This document shows, piece by piece, positions 15,931 to 22,073 of a stretch of DNA of 64,000 bases. A model generated the notes under the pieces. The model had not been told where the DNA came from, did not search any database, and worked only from the letters and a program-made list of their open reading frames with translations. The stretch covers positions 186,001-250,000 of the forward strand of contig NZ_BOQL01000014.1 of the NCBI RefSeq assembly GCF_018332655.1, given 5' to 3'. The DNA is from Actinoplanes auranticolor. Lineage in GTDB: Bacteria > Actinomycetota > Actinomycetes > Mycobacteriales > Micromonosporaceae. Position 1 is the first letter of the stretch. Each line of letters begins with the position of its first letter. Both the position numbers and the translations under genes were made by a program.

Positions 15931-17210
15931 GCAGCCGCGGAGAGCTCGATCGCCCCTCGGAGCAGGGCCACAGCCTGTGGCGCCACCGCCGCTTCATCCA
16001 GCGGGCGCGCCGGGTCGGACAGCATCAGGCTCGCCGTGACGAGGTCACCGTCGGCGGCCCGGGCGAAGTAGCTGAGCGTCAGCACGCCGGGCTCCGAGCC
16101 GCCCTTGAACCAGACGGTCCGGAACTCCGCCGCCGGCAGAGCGATACCGCCGTCGTTCAGGGTCAGGGCCGCGTGCACCGACGGCTCGTGCTGCCGCCAC
16201 AGGCCGGCGTACGCCTGGCACATGTCCACCGGCGAGCCGAACCACTCCACCTTGTTGATCATGCGCGGCTGCTGCCAGGCGGTGATCGAGTTCAGCGGCA
16301 CCCGGTCGAGCAGCGGCAGCATCCGCTTCCGCAGGGCCGGGCTCAGGGCGGCGTACGACGACGCGGCGGCCGGGTAGCGCCACCCCTTGAGCGTGAAGAA
16401 CTCCCGGGTGGTCAGCACCGGGGCGTTCGGCGCGGTGTTGCCGAAGCGGGTGAACTGCCGCTGCACCGCCTCCCGGCCGACCGTGTGGATCAGATGGTCG
16501 GTGGCCGTGTTGTCGCTGATGGCGATCATGTGGTTGGCGTACTCGGCCAGGGTGTGCACGGTGCCGTCCGGCTGGTCCTGCATGACGCCCGAGGGCAGCG
16601 ACTTCCAGGCCGGGTTCAGCGGCACCTCGGTGTCCCAGGAGAGCCGGCCGGACCTGACCGCCTCGGCCAGAGCGCCGAGCACGTACAGCTTGAAGGCGGA
16701 ACCGAGCGGCCGTACCGTGTCCGGGTTTCTGCCGTGCACCAGCCGGCAGCCGGCCGGCGAGATCCGCATGGCCGCGAAAGACACCTGCGGCGCGAGGGTG
16801 CGCAGGGTGCTGTCCACCGCGGGCCAGGTCGCCGGGGCCGGAAGGTACGGCGTGAAGCGCAGTCCGGCGATCAGGCCGGACGGGTTGACGGTGACGTCCG
16901 CCAGCAGGGTGCCGGCCGGGCTCGACACGAGCTGCCGCAGCTGGGTCGGTGACGACGAGATGACCGCCGCCGGCGTGAACGGCGAGAAAGGGCGCACGGC
17001 GTTGTTGAAGCCGTCGGCTCCGCCGGCCGCGGTGAGCAGGACCTGGTCGACGTGCTCGGCCAGTTCGCCGGCCGGCACCGGCAACCGGGCCGAAGCGTCG
17101 ATCAACCAGGCGAACTGGGTCTCGACCGGCGAGGCGGCCCGCGCGGGCGCGGCCGACAGACCGAGCGTCAACGTCACTGCCGCGATGACCGCGACGATTC
17201 TCCGGACCAT
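15927..17210 (-). CDS. secreted beta-lactamase-fold serine hydrolase, LpqF/ORF12-like
   Basis: A 427-residue exported protein with signal peptide MVRRIVAVIAAVTLTLGL and cleavage near ARAA. An N-terminal accessory domain (about 35-150) precedes a class A beta-lactamase-like domain. The catalytic SxxK is in GSAFKLYVL, the SDN triad in AISDNTATD, and KGG in VWFKGGSEPG replaces the usual KTG. The two-domain layout resembles mycobacterial LpqF and the clavulanate-cluster ORF12 protein. True beta-lactamase activity is doubtful. A carboxypeptidase or esterase role in the wall is equally plausible. A GGGGG run upstream of the ATG serves as ribosome site. It is probably downstream of the zinc-finger gene at 17235. 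Confidence 0.85.
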   Translation of the reverse strand: MVRRIVAVIAAVTLTLGLSAAPARAASPVETQFAWLIDASARLPVPAGELAEHVDQVLLTAAGGADGFNNAVRPFSPFTPAAVISSSPTQLRQLVSSPAGTLLADVTVNPSGLIAGLRFTPYLPAPATWPAVDSTLRTLAPQVSFAAMRISPAGCRLVHGRNPDTVRPLGSAFKLYVLGALAEAVRSGRLSWDTEVPLNPAWKSLPSGVMQDQPDGTVHTLAEYANHMIAISDNTATDHLIHTVGREAVQRQFTRFGNTAPNAPVLTTREFFTLKGWRYPAAASSYAALSPALRKRMLPLLDRVPLNSITAWQQPRMINKVEWFGSPVDMCQAYAGLWRQHEPSVHAALTLNDGGIALPAAEFRTVWFKGGSEPGVLTLSYFARAADGDLVTASLMLSDPARPLDEAAVAPQAVALLRGAIELSAAA

Positions 17211-17234
17211 GGTTACCCCCGGGGTACGGCGAGG

Positions 17235-17891
17235 TCAGGCCGGCCGGAGGAATAGCCCGGCCACCGTCCCCTCGCGACGGAAACTCACCTGGGCTGTGCT
17301 CTGACCGGCCTCGAAGTGCATCAGGACGTCGACCACCGTGAACTCCCCGGCGGCGTGCACCACCGGATCGCCGAACCGCTCGAACGTGCCGACATTGCCG
17401 ACGACCACGGCCCACACCGAGGCGAGCGCCCGGGTGTCGAGCTCGCGCAGCATCGTGGCGTCGAAGTCCTCGCGGACCCGGTCGAAGCGGGCGGCGGCGA
17501 GGTGGGTGAGCAGATCGAGAGCCTTGTCCCCCGCGCCGGGCAGGATCCGGGCCGCCATCGGCTCACCCGTACGCGGGTCGACCGGCCGTCCGAACCGCTG
17601 GAACGCCGCCTGCCGGGTGGTGCCCAAGACGTCTCCGATCTCCTGCCAGGTGCGGCCCTCGGCACGCGCGCGGTCGACCGCGGCGCGCAGGGACTCCTGG
17701 GCTTCGAGCACCTGCCGGTGCACAGCCTGTACTTCCCCGAGGGTCCCGCCGAGGCCCGGAGATGTCAATTCGGAATTGACAGATCCGCGTAGCCGGCGGG
17801 CCGCGCTACGGCAGGTCGAGTTGCAAAACCGCTGCTTACGGCCCGGGCCGGAGCGCTCGGGCAGGGGATTTCCGCAATATTCGCAGGCCAC
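17235..17891 (-). CDS. zinc-finger protein with HTH-like centre and C-terminal DUF3887-like domain
   Basis: About 218 residues. The start is GTG at 17891 giving MACEYCGNPLP. The first 30 residues carry CEYCGNPLPERSGPGRKQRF ending in C and a further C, a small zinc ribbon. A helix follows with RTWQEIGDVLGTTRQAAFQR, which reads as a helix-turn-helix. The last 90 residues (GAGDKALDLLTHLAAARFDR and onward, ending GTVAGLFLRPA) resemble the DUF3887 beta-barrel that in relatives precedes hydrolases. The neighbouring secreted serine hydrolase starts 24 bp downstream, so the pair may be one unit. A regulator is possible. An upstream start in frame is less likely because that stretch holds promoter-like repeats. 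Confidence 0.7.
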   Translation of the reverse strand: MACEYCGNPLPERSGPGRKQRFCNSTCRSAARRLRGSVNSELTSPGLGGTLGEVQAVHRQVLEAQESLRAAVDRARAEGRTWQEIGDVLGTTRQAAFQRFGRPVDPRTGEPMAARILPGAGDKALDLLTHLAAARFDRVREDFDATMLRELDTRALASVWAVVVGNVGTFERFGDPVVHAAGEFTVVDVLMHFEAGQSTAQVSFRREGTVAGLFLRPA

Positions 17892-17892
17892 A

Positions 17893-17942
17893 GCACGGAA
17901 TACTAATCCGTGACGACGCCGCACGGAATACGGCACGGAAAC
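17893..17942. repeat. GCACGGAATAC direct repeats upstream of the zinc-finger gene
   Basis: GCACGGAATAC occurs at 17893-17903 and 17921-17931, 28 bp apart. A partial third copy (GCACGGAAAC) lies at 17933-17942. The block is more AT-rich than the surroundings and sits at the proposed start of the 17235-17891 gene, as an operator might. Confidence 0.45.
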
Positions 17943-17944
17943 GA

Positions 17945-18203
17945 TCACCGATCGGCGAACCGGTGGACTAGCCACGGCACTTGCAGCGCAGCCATGTACC
18001 AGGAGCGGAGGGCCTGGCTGCTGGAGACCAGGGCGCCAGCACCCGGTAGCCTGCCGCGGTCAGCGCCGGCGTCACCGCGTCCCAGCAATGCCGGTCCTGG
18101 GGAAAGCCGTGCAGCAGGACGGCCGCCTCCTCCGCCCCGCTGCCACCGGCCGCCGGCGTGTCGGTCACCTCGAGGTGAGGCCCGCATGGGTGAAGCGTGC
18201 CAT
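17945..18203 (-). pseudogene. alpha/beta-hydrolase remnant (frameshifted, internally deleted, truncated)
   Basis: Reading from an ATG at 18203, the sequence gives MARFTHAGLTSR and then stops. Shifting one base continues as VTDTPAAGG... and then VLLHGFPQDRHCWDAVTPAL, the oxyanion-hole HG motif of epoxide-hydrolase-like enzymes. After GYRVLAP the frame breaks again. A third piece, ALRSWYMAALQVPWLVHRFA, matches the cap region, and a stop follows. The GHDWGG nucleophile elbow and the catalytic His are missing. A normal member is about 280-300 residues, and only about 85 codons remain. I infer one single-base loss near 18170, an internal deletion near 18025-18035 and loss of the 3' half. Confidence 0.75.
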
Positions 18204-18219
18204 TCCGGCATCCTCACCC

Positions 18220-19101
18220 TCAGGCGCGTGCGGGATATCCGAGAAGCTTGACGAGGTCACCCGTCGCCGCGACGAAGGCGTCGTGGATGTCGTCGTCGAA
18301 GTGGCTCCGCCAGTCGCCGGACTTTCCTTTGCGGTAGTGCGAGGTCGTGGCCGCACTTTCCGGAGCGCTGCGCATCCTCGAGAAGCTGTACCGCGACAGC
18401 AGGTCGGTCAGCTCGGCCGGCGGGATGTTGATGCCGCAGTGCCGCATCATCCGGTCGACCTCCTCCAGCTGCCTCTCCCCGGTCAGGTCCTCGTACCGGA
18501 ACAGCGGGACGGTATCGACGTCCGCGGCGGTCGCCCACGAGCGGAGGGCCCGGAAAGTGCCCCGCTGGGCGTGATGGTCGATGAGGTAGAGCAGACCTTC
18601 CTTGAACGGCTTCTCCCGCAGCACTTCCCGCACCTGCGGGATGTCGCCCATCGGCGCGTGCGAGTTACGGGTGGAGAAGTAGCTCGACACGACCATGTCG
18701 CGGGGATCGCGCAGCACGAAGAACGCACGGTGCCGGTCGGGTTTGGGCAGCGCCTGGAAACGTTTGTGGGAGATGAAGAGCGAGGAGACCACCCGCCCGG
18801 ACGGGAAGGCCTGCGGGAAGCTCCACCGGTAGGGGCGCGGGTCGTAGGGCAGCAGCCCGGAGTAGCGGTAGACGACGGGATCGGCGAAGAGAGCCTTCAC
18901 CCATTGGCTCGCCGTCTTGCGTACCGCGCAGTGATAGATGTTGTCGTACCCGCACCGGGCAACGACCGGCACCGTGAGCCGCAGCCTCGCATTGTGCGCT
19001 TCCACCTGCATCCGACGGGCCACGACCCGTACGGAATTGGGGGTGTGCTGCTTGGCGAACATCACGGTACGGTTGATCATCACGCTGACCACAATTCCCA
19101 T
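18220..19101 (-). CDS. sulfotransferase-domain protein
   Basis: A 293-residue member of the PAPS-dependent sulfotransferase superfamily. The 5'-phosphosulfate loop region reads AVRKTASQWVKALF, the 3'-phosphate region FFVLRDPRDMVVSSYFS, and the C-terminal loop HYRKGKSGDWRSHF. The substrate is unknown. Family members sulfate carbohydrates, lipids or peptides. It has no signal peptide. The first ATG at 19101 may not be the true start, since GTG-ATG codons about six residues in also fit. It stands alone between the hydrolase pseudogene and the tRNA cluster. Confidence 0.82.
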   Translation of the reverse strand: MGIVVSVMINRTVMFAKQHTPNSVRVVARRMQVEAHNARLRLTVPVVARCGYDNIYHCAVRKTASQWVKALFADPVVYRYSGLLPYDPRPYRWSFPQAFPSGRVVSSLFISHKRFQALPKPDRHRAFFVLRDPRDMVVSSYFSTRNSHAPMGDIPQVREVLREKPFKEGLLYLIDHHAQRGTFRALRSWATAADVDTVPLFRYEDLTGERQLEEVDRMMRHCGINIPPAELTDLLSRYSFSRMRSAPESAATTSHYRKGKSGDWRSHFDDDIHDAFVAATGDLVKLLGYPARA

Positions 19102-19210
19102 CTGTTAAGTGGGTAAATGTCGTCCGCTCGGCGGACTGTCGCCGCCCGCAACGTTGCCCATGATAGGGCCTGAATCGACATTGGTGATAGTAAACGGCCC
19201 GGATTCGATG

Positions 19211-19291
19211 TGCGGTAGGAGGGATTCGAACCCTCTCAGCAAGGCACCTGCTTTACAGGCAGGTCCGACTCTCCCGCGTCGGCGCTACCGC
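19211..19291 (-). tRNA. tRNA-Tyr-like (anticodon GTA), atypical
   Basis: The acceptor GCGGTAG pairs with CTACCGC, the anticodon stem is CCTGC/GCAGG with loop CTGTAAA, an 11-base variable region follows, and the T-loop is TTCGAAT. The discriminator is A and no CCA is encoded. Position 8 is C instead of the near-universal U, and the variable arm is short for tRNA-Tyr. Last of three tandem tRNAs. Confidence 0.8.
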
Positions 19292-19318
19292 TTGCGGCGA
19301 TCAACAGATCGTCGGCGT

Positions 19319-19346
19319 CGTCACCGAGCCGGTTCGCTCGGTGACG
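19319..19346. other. perfect hairpin between tRNA genes
   Basis: CGTCACCGAGC, six-base loop CGGTTC, then GCTCGGTGACG, an 11-bp perfect stem in the spacer between tRNA-Arg(ACG) and tRNA-Tyr. It could be a processing or termination element. No U-tract is present. Confidence 0.6.
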
Positions 19347-19351
19347 GTGCG

Positions 19352-19425
19352 CGTTCCCAGCAGGATTCGAACCTGCGACCTCGACGTTCGTAGCGTCGCG
19401 CGCTGTCCAGCTGCGCCATGGGAAC
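19352..19425 (-). tRNA. tRNA-Arg (anticodon ACG)
   Basis: A canonical cloverleaf with acceptor GTTCCCA/TGGGAAC, U8, D-stem GCGC/GCGC, anticodon stem CGACG/CGTCG with loop CTACGAA, five-base variable loop, T-loop TTCGAAT and discriminator G. CCA is not encoded. Confidence 0.93.
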
Positions 19426-19456
19426 AAGGGGTGGTGCGGGAAGTGCCTGGCTTGCG

Positions 19457-19529
19457 TACCCGGGGAGGGATTCGAACCCCCAACCTTCCGACCCTGAATC
19501 GGACGCCTCTGCCGTTGGGCCACCCGGGC
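19457..19529 (-). tRNA. tRNA with anticodon CAG (Leu), but class I architecture
   Basis: The acceptor GCCCGGG pairs with CCCGGGT (first pair G-U). The D-stem is only three pairs (GCC/GGC). The anticodon stem TCCGA/TCGGA is perfect with loop TTCAGGG, giving CAG. The variable loop is five bases (AGGTT), whereas bacterial tRNA-Leu normally has a long variable arm. Discriminator A. No CCA. Confidence 0.75.
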
Positions 19530-19586
19530 GAGAATTGTCATGCGGCGCCGGCCGTCGATCGCATTCAGGAGGCGATCCGGCGAACG

Positions 19587-19622
19587 AAAAAGCCGCCCTT
19601 TCCCCGGTGCGGGGTGGGCGGC
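19587..19622 (-). terminator. rho-independent terminator with U-tract (minus strand)
   Basis: On the minus strand GCCGCCC and inner CCCC pair with GGGG and GGGCGGC, followed directly by TTTTT (19587-19591). It ends a transcript arriving from higher coordinates, that is the 30-codon gene at 19644-19736. It also insulates that gene from the tRNA cluster. Confidence 0.85.
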
Positions 19623-19643
19623 ACAGACGCAGGCATTGCTGCG

Positions 19644-19736
19644 CTAACCGCTCCACCGCTCCAGGTCACGACGGATTGCCCGGCCGCGAAGGCGCAGACC
19701 GGACAGGGCGAGCGGATAAGCATTCTGCTGCGACAT
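19644..19736 (-). CDS. 30-residue basic micropeptide of unknown function
   Basis: A short ORF encoding MSQQNAYPLALSGLRLRGRA plus ten more residues ending DLERWSG. A strong AAGGGAG ribosome site lies nine bases before the ATG, and an excellent terminator starts 22 bp after the stop. The peptide is basic, with an amphipathic helical second half. The combination of ribosome site, compact ORF and dedicated terminator argues for a real translated unit. A regulatory RNA with an internal ORF is the alternative. No family is recognised. Confidence 0.55.
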   Translation of the reverse strand: MSQQNAYPLALSGLRLRGRAIRRDLERWSG

Positions 19737-19816
19737 GACGGTCAACTCCCTTCAAGGTCCCGGTGCGGTTGCCGGAATCCAGGATGACCGACCCTCGCCG
19801 TTCTCGTCAACGCTTT

Positions 19817-20470
19817 TTAGAACGAGCCGACCGGGCCGTTGTCGACGAACGCGTACGTGGTCTTCAGCGGGGCGTCGCCCAGTTCCTCGGCGATCAGGCC
19901 GGTGCGCGGGAAGACCTGCAGGAAGGCGCCCTGGTTGCTGATCGCGTACGTCGGCCGGCCCCGATCGTCGGCCCGCTGCCGGGTGATCGTGAACAGCTGG
20001 CCGGCCCGCCGGGTGTCGCAGGCGGTCGCCTCGACGGTGAGCGGGCCGCTGCCGTTGTTCTTGATGCCCAGGCAGGAGGGCTCGCCACCGGCACCCGCCC
20101 TGGCCGTCTTGATCAGGAACTTGTCGCCGACCGGGGCCAGCACGAAGAGCCCGAACTCGGCCTCGCCGTCGGTCAGGTTGAGCCGGCCCCGGTCGTCGAA
20201 CGCGACGATCGACTCGGTGCTCGGGATCGGCCTGATCACGACCTGTCGCCGGCCCGCCAGGATCGGGTCGGCCGTGCTGGTGCCCACCGCGGACTTGTCG
20301 CCGCCGGACGTGGTGGCCTTGGGCGAGCCGGCTGTCGTGCCCGCGGAAGCCGGCGTGGTGAAGGCCACCGGCCTGCCGGTCTGCCGGTCGCCGCGGGTGC
20401 AGGCCTGCTGGGTGAGCACGAGACCGGCGGCCAGGAAGCCGTAGAGCACGGTGGAACGACGAGTCCGCAC
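19817..20470 (-). CDS. exported protein, possibly lipoprotein, with beta-trefoil-like C-terminus
   Basis: About 217 residues from a GTG at 20470 that follows GGGAGGA by six bases. The N-terminus VRTRRSTVLYGFLAAGLVLT is a signal sequence. It is followed by QQAC, which could serve as a weak lipobox. A Thr/Ser/Gly-rich linker (TTPASAGTTAGSPKATTSGG) leads to a globular domain with CLGIKNNGSG, LTVEATACD and QLFTITRQ segments. This spacing of Cys and QxF is reminiscent of ricin-type beta-trefoils, which bind sugars. That assignment is tentative. It lies downstream of the membrane hydrolase, with about 100 bp between them. Confidence 0.65.
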   Translation of the reverse strand: MRTRRSTVLYGFLAAGLVLTQQACTRGDRQTGRPVAFTTPASAGTTAGSPKATTSGGDKSAVGTSTADPILAGRRQVVIRPIPSTESIVAFDDRGRLNLTDGEAEFGLFVLAPVGDKFLIKTARAGAGGEPSCLGIKNNGSGPLTVEATACDTRRAGQLFTITRQRADDRGRPTYAISNQGAFLQVFPRTGLIAEELGDAPLKTTYAFVDNGPVGSF

Positions 20471-20573
20471 GATGATTCCTCCCGATCGGTGGGTGACGAC
20501 CGGCCCATGCTTGTCGATCAATCGATGCCCGCGGCGCGATCCCGCCGCACAGTGGCACGAAACCTGGAGATGG

Positions 20574-22073
20574 CTACCCGGTCACCGGCAGGGCGGTAGC
20601 GAGCGGCCAGGCAACCACGAGTGACCCGACGAGCGCGATGAGCCACACCGGCGCCGCGAACCGGTGCAGCAGGGCACTCCAGGCCGCCTGCCACACCAGT
20701 AGAACGGCGAGCAGCGGAACGATGAGCAGCACGAAACCGAAGGTGAGCCCGACCACCGCGGCGCCCGTCAGTGCGACCACGGCGACCGCGGAGACGGCCA
20801 GGACACCGAAGCTGTTGCCGGCCGTGACCCGTTCGGCCGCGTAGGCCAGGACGGCGAAGCCCGCCCAGAGCACCGCCAGCAGCCACCATCGGGCGCCGAC
20901 GGGAACGGCATGGGTCAGACCGAGGTGCGTCGGGACCGCGATCGCCGTGGCCGCGTACCCGATCAGCAGGGGTGTGGCCAGCGCCAGCCGCAGCCGTGCC
21001 GGTGCGGAGACCGGCGCGGAAGCCGGAAAGACCGGGCCGCGCCGGAGCAGGTAGCCGAGGATCGCGGCACCGGTGACGCCGGTGAATCCGGCGAGATAAC
21101 CGCCGATGGCCAGCGGCAGGCGGTTGGTCGGCAGCAGCCGGGCGGCCACGACGGCAACCGCCGTGGCCGCGGCAGCGACCGCCACGGCGCCGCCGAGCTG
21201 CGGCAGCATGGGCCGTGGCCAGCTCCCCCGGGCGACCCCGAACACCGACCGGGCCACGGGATACAGCCCGGCCAGCAGCGCCGACAACAGCAGCGCGGCG
21301 CCGCCGATCCCCCGGATCGGTGACGGCATCCCCGGGTCGTGCGCCGGACGGCCGAAGCTCTCATCCAGCCAGGCGGCGGTCTCCCGATGGGTACGCGGCG
21401 CGTAGAGAATGGAGATGTGCTCGACCCCGGGCACGACCACCATCGGCCCAGCGGCGCGTTCGGCCTCGGCCCGGAAGCCCGGGAACTCCAGCGCGCCGAC
21501 CAGCAGCAGCAACCGCGCCGGGCGCCTGGCCAGCACAGTGGAGGCGTCCGGCAGCGAGAGTGCGACCGTCGCCGTGATCTCGGGGTGCGCGCCCGCGTAC
21601 CGGGTCACCGCCGAGGCGCCCATCGAGTGGCCCACCAGCGCGATCCGGGACGGGTCGACGTCGGCCAGCTGCCGCAGGTGCGTTGCCGCCACGTCGAGGT
21701 CGCGTTGCAGGGCGGCGGTGGAGGAATCGGTGCTGGCCGCGCTGTCCGGCAGCGGAGTGCGATTGGCGCCGTGGCCCGAGAAGTCGAGCAGCACCACCAC
21801 GTAACCCCGGGCGGCGAGGGAGTCACCGAACTGGGCCATCAACCGGGCCGAGCCGGCGAAGCCGTGGGCGACCACCACCCCGGGACGGCGGCCACCGGCG
21901 GGCGGATGAACCTCGGCCAGCGGCACTCCACTGACGACCACCTGCCGACGGGTCGTCCCGTCGGAGGGACCGGCCAGCAGCCACGCGCCGACGAGTGCCA
22001 CCAGGGCGGCGAGCACTGCCGCGACCGGAGCGCCGAACCGGGGCCGTACCTGGGAGTGCCGGGCGAAAGTCAC
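20574..22073 (-). CDS. polytopic membrane protein with alpha/beta-hydrolase domain
   Basis: 499 residues. One N-terminal membrane helix (about 15-35) is followed by a complete alpha/beta-hydrolase domain (about 45-255) with VVVAHGFAGS (oxyanion hole), VGHSMGASAV (nucleophile Ser) and GVEHISILY (catalytic His). The C-terminal half (about 260-499) contains seven or eight hydrophobic helices. The hydrolase probably faces outside or is membrane-apposed. The start ATG overlaps the stop of the STAND ATPase gene as ATGA (22070-22073), so translation is coupled. An esterase, lipase or thioesterase is possible. No substrate is suggested by the context. Confidence 0.82.
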   Translation of the reverse strand: MTFARHSQVRPRFGAPVAAVLAALVALVGAWLLAGPSDGTTRRQVVVSGVPLAEVHPPAGGRRPGVVVAHGFAGSARLMAQFGDSLAARGYVVVLLDFSGHGANRTPLPDSAASTDSSTAALQRDLDVAATHLRQLADVDPSRIALVGHSMGASAVTRYAGAHPEITATVALSLPDASTVLARRPARLLLLVGALEFPGFRAEAERAAGPMVVVPGVEHISILYAPRTHRETAAWLDESFGRPAHDPGMPSPIRGIGGAALLLSALLAGLYPVARSVFGVARGSWPRPMLPQLGGAVAVAAAATAVAVVAARLLPTNRLPLAIGGYLAGFTGVTGAAILGYLLRRGPVFPASAPVSAPARLRLALATPLLIGYAATAIAVPTHLGLTHAVPVGARWWLLAVLWAGFAVLAYAAERVTAGNSFGVLAVSAVAVVALTGAAVVGLTFGFVLLIVPLLAVLLVWQAAWSALLHRFAAPVWLIALVGSLVVAWPLATALPVTG

